Positions 55,171 to 63,237 of a DNA stretch of 64,000 nt are shown here, one piece after another; the first letter of the stretch is position 1; the number at the start of each line of letters is the position of its first letter. Position numbers and translations under genes: made by a program. The notes below the pieces were generated by a model. It saw only the letters and a program-made list of their open reading frames with translations. It was not told the DNA's origin and searched no databases. This stretch comes from Pseudomonadota bacterium (GTDB lineage Bacteria; Pseudomonadota; Alphaproteobacteria; Rhizobiales; Phreatobacteraceae): positions 248,001 to 312,000 of the forward strand of contig JAIUOO010000002.1 of NCBI GenBank assembly GCA_020161695.1. Direction: 5' to 3'.

Positions 55171-55203
55171 TCGTCATGGCCGGGCTTGTCCCGGCCATGA
55201 CGA
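55171..55203. terminator. Perfect long palindrome, bidirectional terminator or dispersed repeat
   Basis: TCGTCATGGCCGGG, loop CTTGT, CCCGGCCATGACGA: perfect 14-bp arms between the convergent thiolase and CoA-ligase genes. This exact kind of GTCATGGCCGGG...CCCGGCCATGAC element is, from general knowledge, a very common intergenic repeat in Hyphomicrobiales. No T-run. Confidence 0.7.
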
Positions 55204-55244
55204 GGCGCGTCGCCGGCTCCCGACCGTGAGCCAAATCCTAAGTG

Positions 55245-56783
55245 TTAAATCTGCCGCCCCGCCGCCTCCCAATAGGGGTCGCGCAGGCGGCGCTTGAAGA
55301 TCTTGCCGGAATCCTCGCGCGGCAGGTCGTGCCTCACCTCGATATAGCGGGGCACCTTGTAGTCGGCGATGCGTGTCGCGAGCTTCGCCTTCAGCGCATC
55401 GGGCTGAATGGCGATGCCCGGCTGCGGCTCGATCACCGCCATGATGCTCTCGCCGAATTCCGCGTGCGGGATGCCGAACACCGCGCAGTCGCGCACCTCG
55501 TCGAGCGCCAGCAGCGCCGCCTCGATCTCGGCGGGGTAGATGTTGACGCCGCCGGCAATGATCATGTCGCGCTTGCGGTCGCACAGGAACACGTAGCCGT
55601 CCGGGTCGACATAGCCGACATCGCCACAGGTGACGAAACCGTCGAGGTCGACCTCGCGGCGCTTCTCCGGCGCGTTGTGATAAGTGAAGTCGGGGTAGCC
55701 CTCGATGCGGCAGTAGAGTTCGCCGATGCCGCCCTGCGGCAAGGTGCGGCCGGCTTCGTCAACGACATGGATTTCCGCGCCCGGCGACAGTCGCCCGACG
55801 CTGCCGGGCTTCCTCAGGGCATCCTCCGACGTCGCGAAGGTGACTGGGCCCGTCTCCGTGCCGCCGTAGAATTCGTGGATGACCGGCCCCCACCAGTCGA
55901 TCATCGCGGCCTTTACGTCGGCCGGACAGGGGGCTGCCGCGTGGATGACGAAGCGCAGCGAGGACATGTCGTAGCGGCTGCGGACCTCCGCCGGCAGCTT
56001 TAGCAGTCGCACGAACATGGTGGGCACCATGAAGATCGTGTCGATGCGGTGCTTCTCGATCAGCGCCAGCATCTCCTCGGCGTCGAAGCGCGGCATCAGC
56101 ACCAGCACGCCGCCAAGACGGCCGGCGCGGATGCCGAACGAGTTCGGCGCGGAATGGTAAAGCGGGCCGGGCAGCAGTGCCCGTACTCCCGGCTTCAGAC
56201 CATAGACCAGCGCGCGCAGGGCCTCGGTGGCCTTGGCCTCCACCGGCGACGGCGCGGCGCGGCGCACGCCCTTCGGCCGCCCGGTGGTCCCCGACGTGTA
56301 GATCATGCTCATCGGGGCCGGCAGCGCCGCCCCGGCGTAGGGCTCCTGCGTTGCGGCCCAGGCACCGAATTCCTGAATACCGGGAGGCGGCGACAGCGAT
56401 GCGGGATCGGCCGGGAAATGCTGCAGGACTTCCGGCGGCGGCGCGATGGCGAAGACCGCGAGCCCGGCGGGGAGCAGTCCGTCCAGCGGATGCAGCAGGT
56501 CGCTATGCCCGACCAGAACCTTGGCGGCGCAATCGTCGAGAATGTAGCGGACCTCGTCGGGCTTCAGGTGCCAGTTGATCGGCACGGCATAGGCGCCGAG
56601 CGTGGCAGCCGCATAGGTTGCCTCCAGGAAGGCGATGTCGTTGCGCATGAGGATGGCGACGCAGTCGCCGGGCCTGACGCCCAGCCTGTCGAAGCCTCCG
56701 GCTATGCGCCGGACATTCGCCTCGATTGCCTCGGGCGGCGTGGCGCGATCTCCCGATACGATGCCGTTCAGCAGTGACGTCAC
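55245..56783 (-). CDS. Acyl-CoA synthetase (ANL superfamily) 1
   Basis: A 512-residue acid-CoA ligase. The P-loop is IYTSGTTGRPKGV, the A5 motif EFYGGTETGP, the A7/A8 region VTCGDVGYVDPDGYVFLCDR then DMIIAGGVNIYPAEIEAALL, and the catalytic Lys in SGKIFKRRLRDPYW. The frame opens at 56816 but the GTG at 56783 with GGGAG upstream is a better start. It is downstream of a second synthetase gene on the same strand. Bile-acid-, steroid- or long-chain-acid activation is possible; the sequence alone does not tell. Confidence 0.88.
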   Translation of the reverse strand: MTSLLNGIVSGDRATPPEAIEANVRRIAGGFDRLGVRPGDCVAILMRNDIAFLEATYAAATLGAYAVPINWHLKPDEVRYILDDCAAKVLVGHSDLLHPLDGLLPAGLAVFAIAPPPEVLQHFPADPASLSPPPGIQEFGAWAATQEPYAGAALPAPMSMIYTSGTTGRPKGVRRAAPSPVEAKATEALRALVYGLKPGVRALLPGPLYHSAPNSFGIRAGRLGGVLVLMPRFDAEEMLALIEKHRIDTIFMVPTMFVRLLKLPAEVRSRYDMSSLRFVIHAAAPCPADVKAAMIDWWGPVIHEFYGGTETGPVTFATSEDALRKPGSVGRLSPGAEIHVVDEAGRTLPQGGIGELYCRIEGYPDFTYHNAPEKRREVDLDGFVTCGDVGYVDPDGYVFLCDRKRDMIIAGGVNIYPAEIEAALLALDEVRDCAVFGIPHAEFGESIMAVIEPQPGIAIQPDALKAKLATRIADYKVPRYIEVRHDLPREDSGKIFKRRLRDPYWEAAGRQI

Positions 56784-56855
56784 TTCAGCTTCACTCCCTC
56801 TGCCGCTGCAGCGCACGTGCCGGCCTGCTTGCGGATCGTCGTTGTGTCCCGCCGT

Positions 56856-58415
56856 TCAGTTCACGGCCTTGGCGCGGCCAGCCCAATGAGGCTGCCTGAG
56901 CGCGGTCTTGAGGATCTTGTTGGCCTGCGACAGCGGCATGGCGTCGCGAACCTCGATGGTTTGCGGACACTTGAAGCCGGCGATCCTTTGCCGGCAATGG
57001 GCAATGATATCGTCCGCGCCGGCGCTCTGGCCCGCCTTGAAGGTGACCACGGCGTGGACCGCCTCGCCCCAGAGCGGATGGGGCACGCCGATGACCGCGC
57101 ATTCGCGGATGGCTGGATGGGTCAGCACGGCGTTCTCGACCTCGATCGAGTAGACGTTCTCGCCACCGGTCACGATCATGTCCTTGATCCGGTCCGACAC
57201 ATAGACATAGCCGTCGGCGTCGAGATAGCCGGCATCGCCGGTGTGCATATAACCGCCGCGCAGGGCCTCGGCCGTCATGTCCGGCTGGTTCCAGTAGCCC
57301 TTCATCACGGTTGCACCGGCGACGATGATCTCGCCGATCTGGCCGACCGGAACGTCGTTGTCGTCGGTATCGACCACGCGCAGGTCGCAGCCGACGATGG
57401 CCCGTCCGCCCGAGGCGAGGCGATGCACCTTGTCCGGGTCCAGCGAATGATCGGCCGGTTCAAGATAGGTGCAGGCGGGCGACAGTTCGGTCATGCCATA
57501 GGCCTGCGCGAAGCCCACCTGCGGCAGCCGGCGCATCAGCGCTTCAAGCGTCGCCACCGGCATGGGCGCGCCGCCATAGCCGATGAGACGCAGGCTGGAG
57601 AGATCGTAAGTGTCGAGATCCGGCTCGTTGAGGATCATCGTCATCATGGTCGGCACCATGGAGACGAAGCTGATCCGGTGCTGCTGGATCGCCTCCAGCA
57701 CGCCCTTCACCGTGAAGCGCGGAATGACGACATGGGTCGCGCCGAGCATGGTGTTGGTGAAGACCCGCGAACCCGCAGCGGCATGGTAGAGCGGGCCGGC
57801 ATGAAGGCCGATCAGCTCGCCGCCGAGCTTGGTATGGACCATGCCGCCGAACGAGTTCGACATGCAGTTGATGTGGGTGAGCATGACGCCCTTCGAGCGC
57901 CCCGTCGTGCCGCCCGTGTAGAACAGCACCGCGACATCGTCGCCGCCGCGGCGAGCGTCCGGGATCGGCGCGCGCGCTGCAATCGCCGCCTCGTAGTCGA
58001 TCATGCCGGCGGGCGTGTCACCTTCCCCGGCATAGACGATGTGGCGGAGACCGGGGGCCTCGACACGCATGGCCTCTGCCATGTCGACGAACTCGTCGCC
58101 GGCCAGCAGCACCTTCGCCCCGCAATCCTGCAGCAGGAAGGCCGTCTCCGGCTGGGCATAACGCGTCGACACGGGCACTGCGATGCCGCCAACCCAGAAG
58201 GCGGCGAAGAAGAACTCGAGATAGCGGTCGCTCGAATGGGAGAGCATGGCGACGCGGTCGCCAGGGCCGATGCCGAGATCGGCGAGCACGCCCGCAAGCC
58301 GCGCGACGCGATCGGCGAACTGCGAGTAGGTCCAGCGCCGCCCGGCGAAAACCACAGCCGTCTTGGCGGGATGGATGCGCCGCGCGCGATGCAGCGCAAG
58401 GGTCAACTGCATCAT
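56856..58415 (-). CDS. Acyl-CoA synthetase (ANL superfamily) 2
   Basis: A 519-residue acid-CoA ligase. The P-loop is FYTGGTTGRSKGVML (Thr-Gly-Gly in place of Thr-Ser-Gly), the A5 motif QAYGMTELSPACT, then MHTGDAGYLDADGYVYVSDR, DMIVTGGENVYSIEVENAVL, and the Lys in SQANKILKTALRQPHW. Similar in class to medium/long-chain fatty-acid ligases. It is upstream of synthetase 1 by 72 bases, probably one transcript. The presence of two ligases in the island suggests two acids or two activation steps, as in side-chain and ring degradation. Confidence 0.89.
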   Translation of the reverse strand: MMQLTLALHRARRIHPAKTAVVFAGRRWTYSQFADRVARLAGVLADLGIGPGDRVAMLSHSSDRYLEFFFAAFWVGGIAVPVSTRYAQPETAFLLQDCGAKVLLAGDEFVDMAEAMRVEAPGLRHIVYAGEGDTPAGMIDYEAAIAARAPIPDARRGGDDVAVLFYTGGTTGRSKGVMLTHINCMSNSFGGMVHTKLGGELIGLHAGPLYHAAAGSRVFTNTMLGATHVVIPRFTVKGVLEAIQQHRISFVSMVPTMMTMILNEPDLDTYDLSSLRLIGYGGAPMPVATLEALMRRLPQVGFAQAYGMTELSPACTYLEPADHSLDPDKVHRLASGGRAIVGCDLRVVDTDDNDVPVGQIGEIIVAGATVMKGYWNQPDMTAEALRGGYMHTGDAGYLDADGYVYVSDRIKDMIVTGGENVYSIEVENAVLTHPAIRECAVIGVPHPLWGEAVHAVVTFKAGQSAGADDIIAHCRQRIAGFKCPQTIEVRDAMPLSQANKILKTALRQPHWAGRAKAVN

Positions 58416-58589
58416 CGGCCGGGCATCCGGTGGCTTGCCGGCAAGTAACCGCCGGCCTTCTTCAGCTCCTCGCCCATTCCGCTCGTTCCTCCGGCCGCTC
58501 GCGAGCCGGGCACGTAAACTCTGAAGCGCTATTTCTCACCATGAAACGGCACTTCGCAAGCGGCCAAATGGCGGAGCCGCCATACGCAA

Positions 58590-58617
58590 AGCGGCCCGCC
58601 TGATCGGGCGGGCCGCT
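58590..58617 (-). terminator. Hairpin terminator after cysE
   Basis: AGCGGCCCGCC, 6-base loop, GGCGGGCCGCT: perfect 11-bp stem about 50 bases past the cysE stop. On the minus strand it is followed by TTGCG rather than a long T-run, so termination may be partly factor-dependent. The rest of the 252-base gap (58416-58667) shows no gene. Confidence 0.6.
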
Positions 58618-58667
58618 CGAAGACAAGGATGCGCCGGGCGCGAGGCTGGAACGACCCGACCAGCGCT

Positions 58668-59537
58668 TCAGATCACGTAGGTGAACGCGTCCACCGAATC
58701 GCGGGCGAGAATCTGGTCCATCGAGCGTGCCGGCTCGGCGCAGCCGGCCGTGCCGACGGGCCTCGCCGGAACGCCGGCCACCGTCGTGTTCGGCGGAACG
58801 GCATGGAGCACGACGGAGCCCGCCGCCACACGCGCGCAGCGGCCGATCTCGATATTGCCGAGGATCTTGGCGCCCGCGCCGATGAGCACGCCGCGCCGCA
58901 CCTTCGGGTGGCGGTCGCCCGCCTCCTTGCCAGTGCCGCCCAGCGTAACGTTCTGCAGGATCGATACATCGTCGTCGATCACCGCGGTCTCGCCGACGAC
59001 GAGGCCGGTCGCATGGTCGAGGAAGATGCCCTTGCCGATGCGCACCGCCGGATTGATGTCGGTCTGGAAGACCTCGGAGGACCGGCTCTGCAGGTAAAGC
59101 GCGAAGTCGCGACGGCCGCGTTGCAGCAGCCAGTGCGCGAGCCGATGGGTCTGCAGCGCGTGGAAGCCCTTGAAGAACAGGACCGGTTCGATCAGCCGGT
59201 TCGAGGCCGGATCGCGGTCGATCACGGCGGCGGCATCGGCGCGAATGGCGTCGCCGATGGTCGGAGAATCCGCCAGCGCCTCGGAAAAGGCGTCGTGCAG
59301 CACGTCGGCCGGCACGTCGCCATTGGCGAGGCGCGCGGAGATGCGGCGGGCCACCGCGTCGTCGAACGATGAGGCGCGGCCGATCGTGCGCAGGACCAGC
59401 GTGGCGATCTCGGGATTGGCCGCAGCCATGCCGTTCGCCTCGGCGCGCAGGCGCTGCCAGGCGAGGTCGGCTGTGTCGGTCGGCAGCGGGATGATCGTGC
59501 CGGAGGTCTGGGGCAATGCTGCGTTATGCTTGGCCAT
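58668..59537 (-). CDS. cysE: Serine O-acetyltransferase
   Basis: A 289-residue hexapeptide-repeat enzyme that makes O-acetylserine for cysteine synthesis. The N-terminal helical domain (DLAWQRLRAEANGMAAANPE) precedes the left-handed helix with DHATGLVVGETAVIDDDVSI, QNVTLGGTGKEAGDRHPKV and RRGVLIGAGAKILGNIEIG. The C-terminus ends FTYVI with a final Ile, as needed to insert in the CysK active site. The ATG at 59537 (MAKHNAALPQT) gives the usual length; the frame from 59600 is longer. No SAM or cysteine riboswitch is visible upstream. Confidence 0.94.
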   Translation of the reverse strand: MAKHNAALPQTSGTIIPLPTDTADLAWQRLRAEANGMAAANPEIATLVLRTIGRASSFDDAVARRISARLANGDVPADVLHDAFSEALADSPTIGDAIRADAAAVIDRDPASNRLIEPVLFFKGFHALQTHRLAHWLLQRGRRDFALYLQSRSSEVFQTDINPAVRIGKGIFLDHATGLVVGETAVIDDDVSILQNVTLGGTGKEAGDRHPKVRRGVLIGAGAKILGNIEIGRCARVAAGSVVLHAVPPNTTVAGVPARPVGTAGCAEPARSMDQILARDSVDAFTYVI

Positions 59538-59729
59538 GATGGTCGTCTGCTCCGCATCATGAATGGCGGAGAATGAAACTTCTGTTTGCCTGCATTTCAA
59601 GTCAATTCGATGTGGGAGAATGATCGCCTTCCTGCAAGGTGAAGAATGGGATTTTTCATTCGCTGCACCTGCCCGAAAACGAATATCGATCTCGCGCGCG
59701 CACCGGAGGCGTCCCCGGAGGGAGGCAAA

Positions 59730-60323
59730 TCAGTCGGGCGGCGCGGCCATCACCGCCCGGATCAGCTGCTCGACCCTGCGAATGTCGGGCACGCCCTCGA
59801 TCGTCTCGGAACGCTCGACCTTGTCGCCGTCGGAATCGCGCCCCTCGCCGAACAGCAGCTTGAGGCTGCCGGAGCCGTCCGCGTTCTCGGTTCGCTCGAT
59901 GGCGAGCAGGTTGCGCGCCAGAATGGTCCTCACGGTCACGCCCTGCCCGGTCAGCATCACGCTGGCGACGCGCCGCGCCGTCACGACCCAGGCGCTCCGG
60001 CGGGTCCGGCGCGCCATCCAGAACGGCGCGCCCATCATGCCGATCCCGACAGCGACGAAGGGCAGTCCGAACAGGACGAACAGGCCCGCTATCCATGTGC
60101 CGGCCCCGTTCCGGGTGCCGCCGAAGCCGAGCAGCCCGCCCAGCGCCACAACCTCCCAGAACAGGGAGAACGCCGTCCAGGGAATGGCGAACAGCCAGAT
60201 CGGCAGGCTGCGCAGGAAGGCCGCACGGCTGGATGACTGGCCGGTCCAGCGCGGCGGATCGCCCGCGAACTCGCGGGCGATGGCATCGCGTAGCCGGTCG
60301 GGCATGGGCTGGTCAGGGCGCAT
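59730..60323 (-). CDS. Small membrane protein of unknown function, PH-domain-like C-terminus
   Basis: A 197-residue protein. Two hydrophobic helices (LPIWLFAIPWTAFSLFWEVV and WIAGLFVLFGLPFVAVGIG) precede a soluble C-terminal part starting AWVVTARRVASVMLTG that looks like a bacterial PH-like strand pattern; this is a loose resemblance. No catalytic residues. Upstream of cysE on the same strand with a gap of 192 bases that includes no other gene. Confidence 0.65.
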   Translation of the reverse strand: MRPDQPMPDRLRDAIAREFAGDPPRWTGQSSSRAAFLRSLPIWLFAIPWTAFSLFWEVVALGGLLGFGGTRNGAGTWIAGLFVLFGLPFVAVGIGMMGAPFWMARRTRRSAWVVTARRVASVMLTGQGVTVRTILARNLLAIERTENADGSGSLKLLFGEGRDSDGDKVERSETIEGVPDIRRVEQLIRAVMAAPPD

Positions 60324-60460
60324 GGCGACCGTCTAGCCGATCCGGCCGAATATTCCGTGAAAACCGCTGCGCCGCGACGGTTAACGCGCGATCCAGCTTG
60401 CGCGCGCGCCGGCGGACCCCACATGCTGCGGGCAAGTTCCATCCCGAGGAGGTGAAGCCG

Positions 60461-60811
60461 GTGTCGAAGATTGTCTGGAGGTTCGCGCTCGCGGGCGTCG
60501 CCATCTGGTCGGTCGTCGCCTTCCTCACCTATTCGGTGGTCGATCTGGTCGGGTCGGGCGCGTCGGCCTACGGCACCGTGCCCGGCTTCCCGGCCGAGCC
60601 CTTCTCCTTTGCCTGGATCGCCGCGAAGGCCCACACGGTCGGGCTTTCGGCCGTTGCCGCAGGCTGGCTGGCTGGCGCCGCGATGATCCTCGGCGCGGCC
60701 TTCCTGTTCCAGCGGCTGTTCGGGCGGCGGCGCGCCGTTCACGCCCCCCGCAGCTACGGCTCGTCGATCCCCTCCGGCCCGTTCGGCGACGGACCGCGCG
60801 CCGGCCGCTGA
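60461..60811 (+). CDS. Small two-helix membrane protein, hypothetical
   Basis: A 116-residue protein. The chosen start is a GTG at 60461 with GAGGAG eight bases upstream; the longer frame from 60095 has no ribosome-binding site and is antisense of a neighbour. Two hydrophobic helices (ALAGVAIWSVVAFLTYSVVD and AGWLAGAAMILGAAFLFQRL) are followed by a basic, Pro/Gly-rich tail ending GPRAGR. I do not recognise it. Its stop is directly adjacent to the stop of convergent maiA. Confidence 0.65.
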   Translation: MSKIVWRFALAGVAIWSVVAFLTYSVVDLVGSGASAYGTVPGFPAEPFSFAWIAAKAHTVGLSAVAAGWLAGAAMILGAAFLFQRLFGRRRAVHAPRSYGSSIPSGPFGDGPRAGR

Positions 60812-61456
60812 TCACTCCGCGTCAGGCTGCGCCGAAGGCTGGGCGTCGGCGAAGGGCTTCAGCGCCATGCAGGCGTCGGTGATCGCGACAAGCCGCGGGA
60901 AGTCCTCGACCGGCACCTTGAAGCGCCGCGCGTTGAACATCTGCGGCACCAGGCAGAGATCTGCGACCGTCACCGTGTCGCCCCAGCAATAAGGGCCGGC
61001 CCCGACCATCCGCTCCATGGCCGAGAAGCCCTCCCGGATGAAATGGGCGTACCAGCGGTCGGCCGCCTCCTGCGAGGCGCCGACGACGGATTTCAGATAG
61101 CCGGTGACCAGCGGATTGTTCAGGGGGTGGGTGTCGCAGGCGATGACCTGCGCCAGGGCCCTGACCTTCGCCCTGCCGAGCGCATCCCTGGGCAGGAGCG
61201 GCGGCTCTGGCACCGTCTCGTCGAGATAGTCGATGATCGCCAGCGACTGGGTCAGGATCGTCTCGCCCGCCGGACCATCCACCGCGAGCGCGGGAACCCG
61301 GCCCTGCGGGTTGATCGCGCGGTAGCTCGGCTTCTTGTGCTCGCCGCCGTCGCGCAGCAGGTGGATCGGGATCGACTGATAGGCGATACCCTTGATGTTC
61401 AGCGCGATTCGCACGCGGAACGCAGCCGACGAGCGGAAATAGGTGTAGAGCTTCAT
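60812..61456 (-). CDS. maiA: Maleylacetoacetate isomerase (zeta-class GST)
   Basis: A 214-residue zeta-class glutathione transferase. The family motif is YTYFRSSAAFRVRIALNIKG, with the SSxxxRVRIAL stretch that binds glutathione, and VTVADLCLVPQMFNARRF in the C-terminal domain. It isomerises maleylacetoacetate (or maleylpyruvate in the gentisate pathway) to the fumaryl form. The downstream enzyme, a fumarylacetoacetate hydrolase, is encoded two genes away on the other strand. No ring-cleaving dioxygenase is present, so tyrosine/homogentisate or gentisate cannot be distinguished with certainty. Confidence 0.9.
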   Translation of the reverse strand: MKLYTYFRSSAAFRVRIALNIKGIAYQSIPIHLLRDGGEHKKPSYRAINPQGRVPALAVDGPAGETILTQSLAIIDYLDETVPEPPLLPRDALGRAKVRALAQVIACDTHPLNNPLVTGYLKSVVGASQEAADRWYAHFIREGFSAMERMVGAGPYCWGDTVTVADLCLVPQMFNARRFKVPVEDFPRLVAITDACMALKPFADAQPSAQPDAE

Positions 61457-61509
61457 GATTGCCTCCCTCCTGCCGTTCTAGGCGAGGCGGGCGCGCATCA
61501 CCATCCACA

Positions 61510-62022
61510 TCACGTCGCGGGATCCGCGTCCGCCGGCATTTCGCCCCGGGCGAGGTTCCGGCTGCGATCGGTGAGCTTGGCGAGCAGCGCGTCGAGCTGC
61601 GCCGCCTCGGCGGTGGTCAGGCCGCTGGCGAGTTCGGCGGCGAAGCGCTGGGCGACCGGCACGAGATCGTCGTAGATCGCCGTGCCCTGGACCGTCAGCG
61701 ACAGGAAGGCTTCGCGCAGGTCTTGCCGATTGGCCTTGCGCTGGATCAGCCTGCGCTTCGTCAGGGTGGCCACGGCGCGAGAGACCTTGGTCTTGTGCAT
61801 ATGGCTGTGGGCGCCGATTTCCTTGGCGGTCATAGCGCCGAACTGGCCGAGGGTCGCGATCACCCGCCATTCCGGAATGCCGAAGCCATAGCGACTTGTA
61901 TAGATGCTCGACAAACCGGTGCTGACGACGGTAGCGAGCACATTCAGTCGATAGGGAAGGAAGGATTCCAGCTCGAGCTTAGGGCCAGACATCGAATGTC
62001 CTTCGGGGGGTCGGCCATCCAT
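61510..62022 (-). CDS. MarR-family regulator
   Basis: A 170-residue winged-helix regulator. The DNA-binding part is MTAKEIGAHSHMHKTKVSRA followed by VATLTKRRLIQRKANRQDLR (recognition helix and wing with Asp-x-Arg). Start is uncertain: the ATG at 62022 has AAGGA six bases upstream and is preferred, 61992 (MSGPKLELE) also has GAAGGA. It is divergent from the fumarylacetoacetate hydrolase-P450 pair and upstream of maiA; it probably represses both until a ring-cleavage product binds. Confidence 0.88.
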   Translation of the reverse strand: MDGRPPEGHSMSGPKLELESFLPYRLNVLATVVSTGLSSIYTSRYGFGIPEWRVIATLGQFGAMTAKEIGAHSHMHKTKVSRAVATLTKRRLIQRKANRQDLREAFLSLTVQGTAIYDDLVPVAQRFAAELASGLTTAEAAQLDALLAKLTDRSRNLARGEMPADADPAT

Positions 62023-62139
62023 GGGTATTTCCTTGGGGAATCGCTTCCGCCGAGCGGACCCTAAGTGCAGCGGCGGTGCAGCGCAACGCGACAAAGTGCG
62101 AACAGCCGCAACGGCGCCGCCGCCGGTCGAAGCCTCTGG

Positions 62140-62164
62140 TCAAGTCCGGCAATACCGGCTTTGA
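62140..62164. promoter_or_regulatory. MarR-type inverted repeat in the marR/hydrolase gap
   Basis: TCAAGTCCGG, 5 bases CAATA, CCGGCTTTGA: arms match in 8 of 10 positions, in the 201-base divergent gap. Length and symmetry fit MarR-family operators. It lies 60 bases before the hydrolase ATG, where a promoter is expected. Confidence 0.55.
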
Positions 62165-62223
62165 TACCTCCCCGCTCCCTGCCGGAGCGGCCCAAAGAAC
62201 CAGAATTCCCCGGGCGGAAGATC

Positions 62224-63237
62224 ATGAAGCTAGCATCGTTGAAGCACGGCCGTGACGGTCGGCTGGTTGTCGTCTCCAAGGACCTCACCCGCGCCACCGA
62301 CGCCTTTCCGGTCGTCTCGACATTGCAGGCCGCTCTCGACGACTGGGCCCGGTTCGGCCCGCGCCTCGCCGATCTGGCCGAGCAGCTCGAACATGGTTCG
62401 GTGCCCTCGTTCCGGTTCCACGAGCACGACTGCATGAGCCCGCTGCCGCGGGCCTATCAATGGGCCGATGGCTCCGCCTATGTGAACCACGTCGCCCTCG
62501 TCAGACAGGCGCGCGGCGTGGAGATGCCGCCGTCGTTCTGGACCGACCCCCTGATGTATCAGGGCGGCTCGGACGCGTTCCTCGGCCCGCGCGATCCCAT
62601 CGTCCTGCCGGACGAGGCCCACGGCATCGATTTCGAGGGCGAAGTGGCGGTGATCACCGGCGACGTGCCCATGGGCGCCACGCCCGAGGAGGCCCGCGAT
62701 CTGATCCGCCTCGTCATGATCGCCAATGACGTGTCGCTCCGGAACCTGATCCCCGCGGAACTCGGCAAGGGCTTCGGCTTCTTCCAGTCGAAGCCGCCGA
62801 CCGCCTTCTCCCCCGTCGCCGTGACACCGGACGAACTCGGCCCCGCCTGGGTCGAGGGCAAGCTCAACCGGCCGCTGCTGGCCTTCCTCAATGGCGAGGC
62901 CTTCGGGCGGCCCGAGGCCGGCGTCGACATGACATTCGACTTCGGCACGCTGATTTCCCATGCCGCCAAGACGCGGCCGCTCTCGGCCGGCACGGTCGTC
63001 GGCTCGGGCACCGTGTCGAACCGCGACGCCGACGGCGGCCCGGGCAAGCCGATCGCGGAAGGCGGGCTCGGCTATGTCTGCATCGCCGAGATGCGCACCG
63101 TCGAGACGATCCGCCAGGGTGCGCCGCACACGCCGTTCATGCGCTTCGGCGACACGGTCCGCATCGAGGTCAGGGATGCCAGGGGTCATTCGATCTTCGG
63201 CGCCATCGACCAGATCGTCCGGAAGCACCATCCGTGA
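62224..63237 (+). CDS. Fumarylacetoacetate hydrolase family protein
   Basis: A 337-residue FAH-family hydrolase cleaving a fumaryl-type diketo acid into fumarate and acetoacetate (or pyruvate). The metal-binding motif is GIDFEGEVAVITGDVPMGAT (Glu-x-Glu), followed by ANDVSLRNLIP and GTVVGSGTVSNRDADGGPG. An N-terminal region of about 100 residues (ASLKHGRDGRLVVVSKDLT) is typical for the bacterial single-chain form. The ATG at 62224 gives this length. Its stop overlaps the GTG of a P450 gene, so they are translationally coupled. With maiA it forms the last steps of an aromatic pathway. Confidence 0.9.
   Translation: MKLASLKHGRDGRLVVVSKDLTRATDAFPVVSTLQAALDDWARFGPRLADLAEQLEHGSVPSFRFHEHDCMSPLPRAYQWADGSAYVNHVALVRQARGVEMPPSFWTDPLMYQGGSDAFLGPRDPIVLPDEAHGIDFEGEVAVITGDVPMGATPEEARDLIRLVMIANDVSLRNLIPAELGKGFGFFQSKPPTAFSPVAVTPDELGPAWVEGKLNRPLLAFLNGEAFGRPEAGVDMTFDFGTLISHAAKTRPLSAGTVVGSGTVSNRDADGGPGKPIAEGGLGYVCIAEMRTVETIRQGAPHTPFMRFGDTVRIEVRDARGHSIFGAIDQIVRKHHP

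Noticed and set aside
59538..59729. Possible SAM or other riboswitch upstream of cysE
   Set aside because: I could not find a conserved multi-helix pattern or a terminator/antiterminator pair; only a 5-bp GAATG/CATTC dyad is present.
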